A stretch of 64,000 nt of DNA from an uncultured Faecalibaculum sp. (GTDB lineage: Bacteria; Bacillota_I; Bacilli_A; Erysipelotrichales; Erysipelotrichaceae), in contig NZ_CAJUPA010000004.1 of NCBI RefSeq assembly GCF_910588395.1, positions 19,512 through 83,511 on the forward strand, written 5' to 3'. A program made the position numbers and the translations under genes. Below the pieces are notes generated by a model that was not told where the DNA came from, made no database searches, and saw only the letters and a list, made by a program, of their open reading frames with translations. Below are positions 34,455-43,715 of this stretch, one piece after another. Within the stretch, counting starts at the first letter, position 1, and each line of letters opens with the position of its first letter.

Positions 34455-36338
34455 TCAGGCAATCAGCTCTGTGACCTTCCGGGCGTAGTCAATGGGATCC
34501 TTGACCGGGAAGCCTTCGATGAGCAGTGCCTGGTCGTACAGGACTTCCGTGATGGCTTTCGCTTTCTCAGGATCGGACTGCCAGGTGTCTTTGAGGAGGC
34601 CGAAGATCCGGGAATCGGGGTTGATTTCCAGGATCCGGTCAGCTTTCAGAGGGGGCATGCCGGAGTCCTGCTGGGCGGCCATGGCGGCATAGACTTTCTC
34701 CATTTCAAAGGACAGACCATCGCCGGCGACGAGCGTTACGGGGTCGTCCACGAGGCGGGCGGAGAGACGGACTTCGCTGACTTCAGGCAGAGCGTCTTTC
34801 ATGAAGATCAGCAGGTCTTTGTTTTCTTCGGAGGTCTTCTCCAGCTGTTCTTTTTCTTCTTCGCTCTGGAGATCCAGGTTGGCGCTGGAGGCGTTGGTGA
34901 AGGCATGATCTTTGTACTGACCGAGGGTCTGCATGACAAACTCATCCACTTCCGCGGTGAGAATCAGAGCCTGGTAGCCTTTTTTCTGCAGGGATTTCAC
35001 AACAGGGAGTTTCGCCGCTGCTTCGGTGTCCCGGGCGGAGACATAGTAGATGTCTTTCTGGTCTTCGGGCATGGCAGAGACAAATTCCTGGAGTGTCACG
35101 AGTTTGCCGCCGTCTGTGGTGTAGAACATCAGCAGGTTTTCCAGTTTGTCCCGGTCTGCGCCGAAGGAGGAGTAAATGCCGAACTTGATGTCCAGGCCGA
35201 AGTTCTTCCAAAACTTCTCATACTGTTCCCGGTCTTTGGCGAGCATGGCGCCGAGTTCATTGAGGACCTTGCGCTCGATGCGGTTTTTGATCAGCCGCAG
35301 CTGGTGGTCATGCTGGAGCATTTCCCGGGAGATGTTCAGTGAGAGATCCTGGGAGTCCACAAGGCCTTTCACGAAGCGCAGATACGGCGGGAGCAGTTCT
35401 TCGCAGTGATCCATGATGAACACACCGCGGGAATACAGCTGCAGACCGGGTTTGTAGTCCTGGGAGTAGAATCCTTCGGGGACACGGCTGGGGATGTACA
35501 GCAGCGCGGTGAAATCCACGTTTCCTTCGACGTTGAAGAAAATCGTCTTCATGGGTTCCAGGTAGTCAAAGAAGTGCTGTTTGTAGAAGGAAGCCAGTTC
35601 CTCTTCGGTGACTTCGGATTTGGGGCGCTTCCAGAGAGGCACCATGGAGTTCAGGGTTTTGTCCTCGGATTCCGTTTTCGTTTCACCGTCCACTTCGGTG
35701 GTGGTTTCCACGGTCATTTTGATGGGATAACGGATGTAGTCGGAATACTTTTTGACGAGATCCTGTACCCGGTAGCTCTGGAGATACTGGGAGTAGTCTT
35801 CTGTGTCATCATCGGCTTTCAGATGCAGGACGAGAACCGTTCCCCGTTCTTCCTTGTCGCAGGGTTCGATTTCATATCCTTCGGCACCTTCGGATTTCCA
35901 TTCCCAGGCGTCCTGGCTGCCGGCGGCTTTTGTATAGACCGTGACCTGGTCAGCGACCATGAAGGCGGAATAGAAGCCCACACCGAACTGTCCGATGATG
36001 TCGGACTGGTCCTTGTCCTGTTTCTTCAGTTCTTCCTTGAAGGCCAGGGTGCCGCTCTTGGCGATGGTGCCCAGGTTCTCCTCCAGCTCTTCTTTGGTCA
36101 TGCCGATGCCGTTGTCGGTGAGGGTCAGGGTGCGGTCGGTTTCGTTGAGTTCGATCCGGATCTGCAGATCCCCGGGTTCCTCATGGTTTTCCAGCGCCCA
36201 GTGGTAATACTTGTCCAGGGCGTCAGATGCGTTGGAGATCAGTTCCCGAAGGAAGATCTCTTTGTGTGTGTAGATGGAATTGATCATCAGATCCAGCAGT
36301 CGCCGGCTCTCAGCCTGAAATTCTTTTTTCTCAGCCAT
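34455..36338 (-). CDS. htpG: Hsp90 chaperone HtpG
   Basis: 627 residues from ATG 36338 (GGAGGTGACAATC upstream; the ATG 44 codons earlier lacks a ribosome site). Bergerat ATP-site motifs: ELISNASDALDK near residue 35, DNGIGMTKEEL near 80 and GQFGVGFYSAFMV near 120. The middle-domain motif LNISREMLQHD is followed by a C-terminal dimerisation part. ATP-dependent chaperone in the cytosol. The promoter overlaps a CIRCE-like inverted repeat. Confidence 0.96.
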   Translation of the reverse strand: MAEKKEFQAESRRLLDLMINSIYTHKEIFLRELISNASDALDKYYHWALENHEEPGDLQIRIELNETDRTLTLTDNGIGMTKEELEENLGTIAKSGTLAFKEELKKQDKDQSDIIGQFGVGFYSAFMVADQVTVYTKAAGSQDAWEWKSEGAEGYEIEPCDKEERGTVLVLHLKADDDTEDYSQYLQSYRVQDLVKKYSDYIRYPIKMTVETTTEVDGETKTESEDKTLNSMVPLWKRPKSEVTEEELASFYKQHFFDYLEPMKTIFFNVEGNVDFTALLYIPSRVPEGFYSQDYKPGLQLYSRGVFIMDHCEELLPPYLRFVKGLVDSQDLSLNISREMLQHDHQLRLIKNRIERKVLNELGAMLAKDREQYEKFWKNFGLDIKFGIYSSFGADRDKLENLLMFYTTDGGKLVTLQEFVSAMPEDQKDIYYVSARDTEAAAKLPVVKSLQKKGYQALILTAEVDEFVMQTLGQYKDHAFTNASSANLDLQSEEEKEQLEKTSEENKDLLIFMKDALPEVSEVRLSARLVDDPVTLVAGDGLSFEMEKVYAAMAAQQDSGMPPLKADRILEINPDSRIFGLLKDTWQSDPEKAKAITEVLYDQALLIEGFPVKDPIDYARKVTELIA

Positions 36339-36363
36339 GATTGTCACCTCCGTGATGTGAGTC

Positions 36364-36405
36364 AGTATACACCTGTTTTTGGCAAATTCAAGTATTGAGT
36401 GCCAA
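36364..36405 (-). promoter_or_regulatory. htpG promoter overlapped by a degenerate CIRCE-like inverted repeat
   Basis: Minus strand -35 TTGAAT (36386-36391), 16-nt spacer, -10 TATACT (36364-36369). At 36379-36405 TTGGCACTC-N9-ATTTGCCAA has the 9-9-9 geometry of CIRCE. The left arm matches TTAGCACTC at 8/9 and the right arm is poor. Confidence 0.55.
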
Positions 36406-36548
36406 TCCGGTGTTCCTTCGAATATTGTATACCATTGTGTGTACTCTGCCGGGAGCGGGATGACCGGCAATCCTTTGCGGTGGCAGGACTCTGGCAGGGT
36501 CCGGGTGGTTCAGGCGGATTGCAGCCGGAGGACGAAACCGGATGACGC

Positions 36549-36585
36549 AAAAACCGCGACAGGCAATCAGAAATGCTGTCACGGT
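36549..36585 (-). terminator. Terminator after the second acetyltransferase
   Basis: Minus strand ACCGTGACAG ... CTGTCGCGGT (one G-U) then TTTTTG. Confidence 0.7.
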
Positions 36586-36635
36586 CTGGTATGAATCAGG
36601 ACAGAGCCAATCCGAACCCGGCTGCTTTCGGCGGA

Positions 36636-37235
36636 TTACCGGGTCCTGCTGTTTTCTTCTGTCTGACGGAGTATGTCCGTCACGGTTTTCCAGTCTTCTT
36701 CGGACTGTTCCCTGGTATGGCCTTCATAGGCTCCCATGTAGGGCTGAAATCCCAGGCGGCTGTAGAGTTTGATGGCTCCGTAGCTCTGGGACTGGGTGGA
36801 TAGATACAGAGGATAGGATCCGGGCATGGCATCGTATTCCCTGGCGAGGGCGGTGATGAGGGTTCTGGCCAGTCCTTTGTGCTGATGATTCAGGCTGGTG
36901 GCAACCCAGTGCAGGCGGAGTCTGCCGGGAAAATCATGTCCCGGAAACAGACCGGCTGTGGCCGCAAGATCGTTGTCCGGTCCGAGGATGAACCGGAAAT
37001 GTTCCCGGAGCTTCTCCGGGTCTTCCTGTTCCATTTTGTCCCACTGCGCCAGTCCGGCTTCTTCGTCTTTGACCAGACCGGTTTCCACCATGAGGCGGGC
37101 CCAGGGTTGCCGGAGGTCCGGATTGTAAGGTGCCCAGGTATATCCCGGGGCAAGAGGCTGTTCTTCCTGAATCGTCTTCCGGGGGAGAACCATGAGAACT
37201 TTGGTAAATGGTATGGTTGCATCACATATTGTCAT
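36636..37235 (-). CDS. GNAT family acetyltransferase, probably leaderless
   Basis: 199 residues. GNAT motif A: LHWVATSLNHQHKGLARTLI near residue 108, then GAIKLYSRLGFQPYMGAYEG. Substrate unknown. There is no Shine-Dalgarno before ATG 37235. Instead TACAAT with a TG extension ends exactly 6 nt upstream, the arrangement of a leaderless mRNA. Has its own terminator. Confidence 0.8.
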   Translation of the reverse strand: MTICDATIPFTKVLMVLPRKTIQEEQPLAPGYTWAPYNPDLRQPWARLMVETGLVKDEEAGLAQWDKMEQEDPEKLREHFRFILGPDNDLAATAGLFPGHDFPGRLRLHWVATSLNHQHKGLARTLITALAREYDAMPGSYPLYLSTQSQSYGAIKLYSRLGFQPYMGAYEGHTREQSEEDWKTVTDILRQTEENSRTR

Positions 37236-37241
37236 GGCCTG

Positions 37242-37247
37242 ATTGTA
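37242..37247 (-). promoter_or_regulatory. Extended -10 of a leaderless acetyltransferase gene
   Basis: Minus strand TG-A-TACAAT, 6 nt, ATG. Confidence 0.5.
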
Positions 37248-37457
37248 TCAGCCGGACTGGAAGCAGGCTACAGAAAATCCGGAAAAATCAGGGACAGAAC
37301 TGACTGTCCTTGTATGTCATAGCCGGGTTTTGCAGGGACCGAAATCGGAAAGTGGATATTTTCACGTCTTCACAGTGAGGAAAGCAGGAAAAAATCGGAA
37401 ATTTCAAATGTTATATCATTTAGAATTGTGCTATCATTCTTTCGGAGGATTCAAATC

Positions 37458-38156
37458 ATGAAATCAGATAACCTGACAGAAAAAACGCTGGCGGCGATGT
37501 TCGACCATACACAGCTGGCAACTGATGCAACAGAAGAGGTCATGAAGAAGCTGTGTGATGAGGCACGGGAAATCGGTGCTGCCATGGTGGCAATCAACCC
37601 GTACTGGGTGCCTTTCTGCAAGGAACAGCTGAAAGGGACCGGGGTCCATGTGGGTTCGGCCATTGGCTTTCCCCTGGGTCAGAACACCCTGGCGACCAAG
37701 CTTTTTGAAACGCGGAACTCTCTGGAGGAAGGCGCAGATGAAATCGACTACATGATCAACCAGAGCATGGTCAAAGCAGGCGACTGGGCAAACGTGGAAA
37801 AGGAAATGAAGGAAATCACGGAGATTTCCCATGAATTCCATGCTCCCTGCAAGGTGATTTTCGAGAACTGCAACCTGACAAAAGAGGAGATCCGGAAGAT
37901 CGCGGAGATTGCGAAGAAGGTAGGCATCGACTATGTCAAGACCAGCACCGGCAAAGGCAAAGGCGGTGCCACAGTGGAAGACGTGAAGCTGATGAAGGAT
38001 GTGGTCGGTGATGCCTGCAAGGTCAAGGCTGCCGGCGGTATCCGGGACTGGGAGACCTGCAAGGCCATGATCGATGCGGGTGCCGAGCGCATAGGCACGT
38101 CTTCTTCCCTGAAGATTCTGGAAGAGTTCAGACGCTCACGTGAACAGCAGTCCTGA
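37458..38156 (+). CDS. deoC: Deoxyribose-phosphate aldolase
   Basis: 232 residues from ATG 37458 behind GGAGGATTCAAATC. The Schiff-base Lys lies in DYVKTSTGKGKGGATVED near residue 157, with a second conserved Lys in CKVKAAGGIRDWETC near 190. The IGFPLGQNT motif is present near 72. It cleaves 2-deoxyribose-5-P to glyceraldehyde-3-P and acetaldehyde in nucleoside salvage. Stands alone; no deoB or pdp nearby. The last codons form the 5' arm of a hairpin. Confidence 0.95.
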   Translation: MKSDNLTEKTLAAMFDHTQLATDATEEVMKKLCDEAREIGAAMVAINPYWVPFCKEQLKGTGVHVGSAIGFPLGQNTLATKLFETRNSLEEGADEIDYMINQSMVKAGDWANVEKEMKEITEISHEFHAPCKVIFENCNLTKEEIRKIAEIAKKVGIDYVKTSTGKGKGGATVEDVKLMKDVVGDACKVKAAGGIRDWETCKAMIDAGAERIGTSSSLKILEEFRRSREQQS

Positions 38157-38170
38157 GGGCTGCTGTTCAC
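38140..38170 (+). terminator. Hairpin at the 3' end of deoC
   Basis: GTGAACAGCAG-loop-CTGCTGTTCAC, 11 perfect bp, but no T run follows. Possibly an mRNA-stabilising or Rho-assisted end. Confidence 0.5.
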
Positions 38171-38353
38171 GACAGCGTCTTTCGGGTATTGTTCTGAAAA
38201 CCGCTTTCTGAGTTTCATTCCGGGTGCAGGTCATATCCGCTGGAGCCGATGTGGCTGATGGCATGCGGGAAACCGGCAAGGCGAACAATCAGAACAGGAG
38301 ACGGAAGACGATCAAGGCAAGAGACAATTGCGACAGTAAGAAAGGAACGTGTT

Positions 38354-39268
38354 GTGGTGATACCGCTGATTCTTGACAGTCTGCACGATTATACGATCTG
38401 GGGTGCAGACAACATTTCCCGGGCCCGGGGCCTGGATGAACCCTTTGGTACATGGTGGGAGGTATCTGCTCATCCCTATTGCCAGTCACCGGTTCTGAAC
38501 ATGCCGGGAAAGAACCTTCTGGAGGTTATTGAAGAAAACCCGGAGGATGTGCTGGGTCCCGGACTGGGTCTGCATGAAATGCTGCGGCTGGCCTGGCTGG
38601 ATACCAGGGACCGTCTGTCCATTCAGGTGCATCCCCAGGATGACAATGCCCCGGCAAATGATTTTGGCAAATCCGAGTCCTGGTACATTCTCGATGCAGA
38701 ACCCGGCGCCACGCTGGTGGCAGGTACGAATACCACAGATCCGGATGTCATCAAAAAGGCTCTGGAGGATCAGACACTTGATGAATATCTGGTAAAATGG
38801 CCTGTGAAGAAAGGCGATTTCATTTACATTCCCGCCGGCATGCTGCATGCCCTGGGAGCCGGGATCACAGCCATCGAAGTGGGCACCAATTCCAATACCA
38901 CCTACCGCTTTTATGACTATGGCCGCAAAGACGCTGCCGGCCATGAGCGCCCGCTGCATCTGAAGGAGTCTTTCGAGGTTGCGGATTTTTCCCTGAAACC
39001 GGTCTTTGTTCCGGCTTCCGATCAGGATCATGTACTGGCAGATGCGCCGCAGTTCACGGTGCTGGAGCGCTTTGCGGGTGAGGAACCGGTGGAAATCGAA
39101 ACGGGAGAAACGTATGTGGTTCTGTCCAACATGGGAGCTGATACGGATGTGACCTGGAACGGCGAGACGTTCCCTCTCAAGGCGCTGTCCAGTATGGTGG
39201 TTCCCTGGAGCGCCGGGAAAGTGACACTGAAGAACGCACACGTTCTGGAAAGCAGGCCCAAAAAATGA
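38354..39268 (+). CDS. manA: Mannose-6-phosphate isomerase, class I (short type)
   Basis: 304 residues if it starts at GTG 38354 (GTG 38357 is equally possible), 7 nt after AAAGGA; no in-frame ATG lies near the conserved N-terminus PLILDSLHDYTIWGADNI. Zinc ligands appear in LSIQVHPQDDNAP and FGKSESWYIL, and PAGMLHALGAGITAIEVG holds the fourth. It interconverts mannose-6-P and fructose-6-P. Its stop overlaps the start of the next gene (ATGA), linking it to sugar-nucleotide-type metabolism. Confidence 0.9.
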   Translation: MVIPLILDSLHDYTIWGADNISRARGLDEPFGTWWEVSAHPYCQSPVLNMPGKNLLEVIEENPEDVLGPGLGLHEMLRLAWLDTRDRLSIQVHPQDDNAPANDFGKSESWYILDAEPGATLVAGTNTTDPDVIKKALEDQTLDEYLVKWPVKKGDFIYIPAGMLHALGAGITAIEVGTNSNTTYRFYDYGRKDAAGHERPLHLKESFEVADFSLKPVFVPASDQDHVLADAPQFTVLERFAGEEPVEIETGETYVVLSNMGADTDVTWNGETFPLKALSSMVVPWSAGKVTLKNAHVLESRPKK

Positions 39269-40134
39269 AGACAATTCTTGTCACCGGCGCCAACGGTTAC
39301 CTGGCGAGCTACTGCCGGCTGCTCAACAGCCACAATTTCAACTGGATCTGCATGACCCGCAAGGATGCAGATCTCTCGGATCCGGCCAGTGTGAAGAAGT
39401 ACCTGGAAACGGTGAAGTTTGATATCTGTTTCCACACTGCAGCCAACGCCACCACAGCGCTTTGCGAAGAGAACCCGGAGATGGCTCACAGGATCAATGT
39501 GGAAAGCACGCAGATGATCATCGATGCCTGCAAAGCGCAGAATGCCCGGCTGATTTTTTCCGGCACCGAGCAGTCCTTCAACGGCAAAGTGGAACACGGT
39601 CCTTTCAGGGAAGAGGAGCCGAAAAATGCAGTCACAGTCTATGGACAGAACAAGGCGGAATGCGAAGGGCTGATTGAATCCCAGCTCACAGACTATGTCA
39701 TTCTGCGCTATTCCTGGATGATGGGTCTTTCCTTCCCGGGGATCAAGGCAAGCCCGAACATTATTGCCAATGTGATGAACGCCCTGCTTCACGGGATACC
39801 GACGCTGTTTACCTGCAACGAGAAACGCTGCATGACCTATGCGAAGCATCTGGCTGAACAGTTTGAACAGATCACCGAACTGCCCACCGGCGTATACCAC
39901 ATTGCGGCGGACAACGATATGACCACCTATGAAAGCGCCGTGTATGTAGCCAGAGAACTGGGTGCGGATGAAGAAGAAATCAAACGGCTGATCCTCCCCA
40001 ACCACGACCGGTATGCAGACCGGTTCCGGGACTACCGGCTGGATGCGTCCAAAGCCGCTTCTCATGGTCTGCATTTCGGCACGTTCAAGGAAAACGTGGC
40101 AGAAGTGCTCCGGGATTTCAACTGGAAGAAATAA
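39265..40134 (+). CDS. NAD(P)-dependent sugar epimerase/reductase (RfbD/dTDP-4-dehydrorhamnose reductase-like)
   Basis: 289 residues. The N-terminal nucleotide loop TILVTGANGYLASYC is the GxxGxxG-type Rossmann motif. The extended-SDR active site reads VYGQNKAECEGLI (Tyr, Lys) near residue 127, and RYSWMMG follows, as in RmlD relatives. It overlaps manA by 4 nt, so it probably acts on a related sugar or nucleotide sugar. No other rml genes are nearby. Confidence 0.83.
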   Translation: MKTILVTGANGYLASYCRLLNSHNFNWICMTRKDADLSDPASVKKYLETVKFDICFHTAANATTALCEENPEMAHRINVESTQMIIDACKAQNARLIFSGTEQSFNGKVEHGPFREEEPKNAVTVYGQNKAECEGLIESQLTDYVILRYSWMMGLSFPGIKASPNIIANVMNALLHGIPTLFTCNEKRCMTYAKHLAEQFEQITELPTGVYHIAADNDMTTYESAVYVARELGADEEEIKRLILPNHDRYADRFRDYRLDASKAASHGLHFGTFKENVAEVLRDFNWKK

Positions 40135-40263
40135 CAGCTGCTTCACAGCTGACCCCGCCGGGACCGGAACAGTATCCGGTTCCGGCTTCTGTATATAACC
40201 GGCACTGCAGACAGATCAAACTGCAATCAATGAAGAAGAAAGAAACAGGAAAGGAACTCTATC

Positions 40264-40710
40264 ATGGCACTGGAGGATATCGCAAAACGCTACTACAAAA
40301 CAGAGGGATACAACTGCGCGGAGACGCTGCTGCACGCAGCCAATGAATACTATGATCTGGGACTGCATGACCACGATATGCGGACCATGGCCGGTTTTGG
40401 CGGCGGGATGTTTGTGGGCAGTGTCTGCGGCGCCCTGGTGGGGGCACAGGCAGCGCTGTCTGCCATGATTGTGAAAGACCGGGCGCATCATCAGATGGAG
40501 GATATCCGCCCGGCCTCTCAGCGGCTGCACCGGAATTTCCGGAATGCCTACAATGCAGTGGAGTGCAAGGACATCAAAAAAGACTGGCATTCCAAGGAAG
40601 AGAAATGCTGGAAAACCGTGGAACAGGCCAGCCGGGTGCTGGAGCAGACAGTGAACGAACTGCAGCTGCCGCAGGCCAAGGAACCGGCTTCCGGTGCTCA
40701 GACAGCATGA
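40264..40710 (+). CDS. C_GCAxxG_C_C family redox-associated protein
   Basis: 148 residues; AAGGAACTCTATC precedes ATG 40264. The family cysteines are visible: GYNCAETLL near the start, then GSVCGALVGAQAAL, followed by Cys in VECKDI and EEKCWKTV. Small family often found beside redox or selenium genes, function not settled. There is no partner here. Confidence 0.82.
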   Translation: MALEDIAKRYYKTEGYNCAETLLHAANEYYDLGLHDHDMRTMAGFGGGMFVGSVCGALVGAQAALSAMIVKDRAHHQMEDIRPASQRLHRNFRNAYNAVECKDIKKDWHSKEEKCWKTVEQASRVLEQTVNELQLPQAKEPASGAQTA

Positions 40711-40840
40711 AGCGGATCCGGTCTGTTCCGGAAACAGTCATTCCGCCGGAAGGATATCCTTGCAGGGAAAGGGCATTCATTTGCCGGATTTCCTTTCCCG
40801 AAACCCGGGTAAATGGTAGGATGATGCATGAGGTGATTTC

Positions 40841-41749
40841 ATGAAAATCGCATATTTGATGCATTATATCGGAAATGACTTTGAAGAACTCTCCGAAAAC
40901 ATAGACCAGCTGCTGGAACAGGGTGACCATGTCTTTGTCATGATCAACGATGAAGGACTTCGGGATGATATCTTCATCGCCTACGGATCTGTTCCTGAAT
41001 GCCACATCGCCGGGATGCAGGGGGCAGCCCTTCACGGCGACCTTTCCCTGCCCCGCGGCACCATTCTGCAGATGCGGGAGGCCCTGGAACAGGAAGAGGA
41101 CACCGGGGTGTATTTTGACTACTTCATCAATCTGACAGATGGCATGATGCCTGTCAGATCCAGGGAAGAAATTGTGGCGGTTCTGGAAAGTCTGGATGGA
41201 AAGGACAACTACGTAACAGTGGCTGACAGCGACCACAGTCCGGAGCTGAAAAAGCGCATGGAAGAATACGCCTTTTTCACCAACTCCCTGAATTTCCAGA
41301 AAAGCAGAATGCTCCAGGGGATGAATTCTCTGACGAAGAACATCGTCAAAAACTTCAAGAACCGGGAGACGGAAGATGTGGTGGTACAGACCTGGCCATT
41401 CTTTGTGCTCAGTCATGACAGTGCCGAGGCCCTGGCAGAAAACCTGGCTTACTGTTCCAATCAGTTCATGATGTGTCTGTACCCGGAAGAGCTGTGTTTT
41501 GGCACGATGCTGCGCAAATATTCGAATGCAGATCATGAAGAGCGCAAACTGTGGATCACCGGACAGGGCGACTATCAGGAACAGGCTGTGATTCAGCCTG
41601 TGACGATGGATCAGATCCTGCAGGCTCCCGAAGCGCTGTTTGCCCTGCGGGTGAAGGCCAAAGAGAATCTGCCGGTGTACCAGAATGTATTTGATGCCTA
41701 CAACCAGAATGCGGCCCAGGGTGATATGCCTGCAAAGAATGCAGACTGA
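40841..41749 (+). CDS. Branch-type (core-2/I-branching) beta-N-acetylglucosaminyltransferase-like protein
   Basis: 302 residues; GAGGTGATTTC precedes ATG 40841. MKIAYLMHYIGNDFEELSEN, then DYFINLTDGMMPVRSREEIV near residue 98 and LYPEELCFGTMLRKYSN near 213, follow the order of PF02485 (Branch) glycosyltransferases. It probably transfers a sugar to a surface glycan using a nucleotide sugar. Family assignment is by motif order. Confidence 0.72.
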   Translation: MKIAYLMHYIGNDFEELSENIDQLLEQGDHVFVMINDEGLRDDIFIAYGSVPECHIAGMQGAALHGDLSLPRGTILQMREALEQEEDTGVYFDYFINLTDGMMPVRSREEIVAVLESLDGKDNYVTVADSDHSPELKKRMEEYAFFTNSLNFQKSRMLQGMNSLTKNIVKNFKNRETEDVVVQTWPFFVLSHDSAEALAENLAYCSNQFMMCLYPEELCFGTMLRKYSNADHEERKLWITGQGDYQEQAVIQPVTMDQILQAPEALFALRVKAKENLPVYQNVFDAYNQNAAQGDMPAKNAD

Positions 41750-41814
41750 GAGTATTTCAGATGTACAGAAAAGACCTGTAGACATGCGGGGATGGGGATA
41801 TATCCTCTGCCCTT

Positions 41815-41834
41815 GCCTGTCTTCAGGCTTTTTT
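41815..41834 (+). terminator. Terminator after the glycosyltransferase
   Basis: GCCTG-tctt-CAGGC followed by TTTTTT. Confidence 0.82.
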
Positions 41835-41922
41835 AGTCTTCTGAAAAGACCGCTGCAGGCTGGCTGATTCTGATTCATGGCGGCTGCAATCCGATGGGGA
41901 GCCGCATCTGTATCACGGCATG

Positions 41923-41961
41923 AAAAAAAAACAGACTCCACTATCTGTCTGCAGAGTCTGT
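41923..41961 (-). terminator. Terminator after the acidic membrane protein
   Basis: Minus strand CAGACTC ... GAGTCTG with nine T. Confidence 0.85.
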
Positions 41962-41973
41962 CTTCAGGCTGAA

Positions 41974-43374
41974 TCAGTTTTCGTCTTCCAGCTCGTTCCA
42001 GTCGTTTTCCAGCTGGGCTTCGGTTTCCGATGTGTCATACTCGTCGGATTCCATTTCCATGCGGTTTTTCTGCTGTTCTTTCAGGCGCAGTCTGGCCATA
42101 AGCATTCTGGCCCGCTTTTTGGCGTGCTTGAGCATCCGGGCATACTGGAGGAATACCACCAGACAGATAACAAACAGTACGGCGCAGACAGCGATTCCCC
42201 AGAGGTACCCCTGGAATTCATACTGCAGGAAAGCCGTGATCAGGCAGCAGACCATGCAGATGAACACCAGAAACATGGTGCTCCGGCAGGAGTTGGCATA
42301 CTTTCGGAAGAAACGGTATTTTTCTTCTTCGTTTTCAATCACCTTGGGATACTCGCCGGCTTCTTCAGGATGCCGGAAAATGAACCAGCCGGCTTCCTTC
42401 TTCTTCCGGGCAGGCGCTTTGGACACCAGCTGCCAGCCGTCAGCTTCCAGTTTCCGCCACTGGCTGTTGTCCGGTTCCTGCCGGAAATAGTCAATGGAAT
42501 AGTAGTACCGCTGAGGTTCCCCTTTGGTGAAATAATACTTGTGGCCGTTGTGGCGCACGTAATGGTAGCCATCCGCTGACTGTTCTGCGAGATAGTCTTC
42601 AATGATGGGATACTGACTCAGCAGGAAGTGTTTTTTGTCTTCAAAGAGATCCGGTTCGTCTTCATAATACTCACCGTCTTCATCTTCTTCCTCTTCGTCG
42701 TTTTCGTCGTCATCCTCTTCGTCGTCATCATCGTCATCATCGTCATCATCGTCGTCAGAATCATCCTCATATTCATCGGAGTCATCTTCCTCGTCTTCTG
42801 CTTCAGGTTCATCTTCCTGATCAGCAGCCGGAACGGATTCTTCCGTCATGATTTCCATGACAGTTTCCCCGGCATCGGCTTCCGGTCCGTTTTCCTCTGC
42901 AGGTTCTCCGTCTTCTTCATGATCCTTCAGCGTTTCTTCGGTGACAGCATCCATTTCAATGGTGGGAGCGTTGTCTCCGGATTCCGGCTGCTGATCAGCT
43001 GCGTCGTCCGGCTGCGGTGCTTCTTCCTGCGGCAGCTGGGTCTGCAGCAGTTCGTCCACAGCCGGGGCTACATCCTCGCTGGAGGAAAAAACCGTCGGTT
43101 CCGGTTCTTCCTGCACAGTGGCGGCTTCTTCCGTGATTTCCTGTCCGTCATCGAAAATCTGACGTCGGATGCGCACGGTGGCTTTTTTCCGGGACCGCTT
43201 CCCGAACAGGCCGCGTTTCGGTTTCTCTTCTTCCTTCAGTTCAAATATATCCGAGGCATTGAAGGAATGAAGTTCCGGCTCACTGAACTGGATCTGCGAG
43301 ATGCGATCCTGCTGTGTGAGTTCTTCCAGCTCTTCCAGACTGGTGTTTTTCTGGTTTTCAGGTTCCTTTGCCAT
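41974..43374 (-). CDS. DUF2812-like membrane protein with a long acidic low-complexity region
   Basis: 466 residues from ATG 43374 behind AGGGGGT. Residues 1-60 contain RKKATVRIRRQIFDDGQEIT. Residues 75-240 are dominated by Glu and Asp, including an uninterrupted run of twelve Asp. A folded part (about 255-350, YHYVRHNGHKYYFTKGEPQR and RKLEADGWQLV) resembles DUF2812, followed by two membrane helices (about 380-435) and a basic tail. The acidic region is coded by GAT/GAC/GAA repeats (about 42705-42770), a potential length-variable tract. Function unknown. Confidence 0.75.
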   Translation of the reverse strand: MAKEPENQKNTSLEELEELTQQDRISQIQFSEPELHSFNASDIFELKEEEKPKRGLFGKRSRKKATVRIRRQIFDDGQEITEEAATVQEEPEPTVFSSSEDVAPAVDELLQTQLPQEEAPQPDDAADQQPESGDNAPTIEMDAVTEETLKDHEEDGEPAEENGPEADAGETVMEIMTEESVPAADQEDEPEAEDEEDDSDEYEDDSDDDDDDDDDDDDEEDDDENDEEEEDEDGEYYEDEPDLFEDKKHFLLSQYPIIEDYLAEQSADGYHYVRHNGHKYYFTKGEPQRYYYSIDYFRQEPDNSQWRKLEADGWQLVSKAPARKKKEAGWFIFRHPEEAGEYPKVIENEEEKYRFFRKYANSCRSTMFLVFICMVCCLITAFLQYEFQGYLWGIAVCAVLFVICLVVFLQYARMLKHAKKRARMLMARLRLKEQQKNRMEMESDEYDTSETEAQLENDWNELEDEN

Positions 43375-43442
43375 AGTGTACCCCCTAACTGTATCATTAT
43401 ACGACAGGTCCGGATATGACACAAAGAGAGTCGGCCTGATCC

Positions 43443-43479
43443 CTGAACAACTGTCAGTTATTCAGGATTCAGGCTGAGT
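43443..43479. repeat. Repeat R1, left border of the twin-sRNA locus
   Basis: CTGAACAACTGTCAGTT followed by a degenerate CAGG...GCTGAG part, about 37 bp, matches R2 at 44297-44332 in the same orientation. It can fold into a hairpin. R1 carries the -35-like GAACAA element of sRNA copy 2 but has no -10. Confidence 0.75.
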
Positions 43480-43611
43480 GCTTCGCGCTTAGGCATACCT
43501 GCTTGTTTCAGAACACTGTGTTCATTTTATATAAATCTGCAGAACAGTAAGCAAATAATTGCATGTTTTTCCATAATTTTGAAAACCATTCTGTTACAGG
43601 TACTCCTGATT

Positions 43612-43620
43612 TGTTATAAT
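43612..43620 (+). promoter_or_regulatory. Extended -10 promoter of the small peptide gene
   Basis: TG-T-TATAAT, a perfect extended -10, about 96 nt before GTG 43716. The surrounding 43500-43620 is AT-rich and gene-free. Confidence 0.6.
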
Positions 43621-43715
43621 TTGGCTGCAGTCATCAATACGCTGATGTGCTTTTCTTCCTGATTCGAGGAATCTTTCCGACCTGGTCCGTGAAAACAGAC
43701 TGGGAAGGAGGAACT

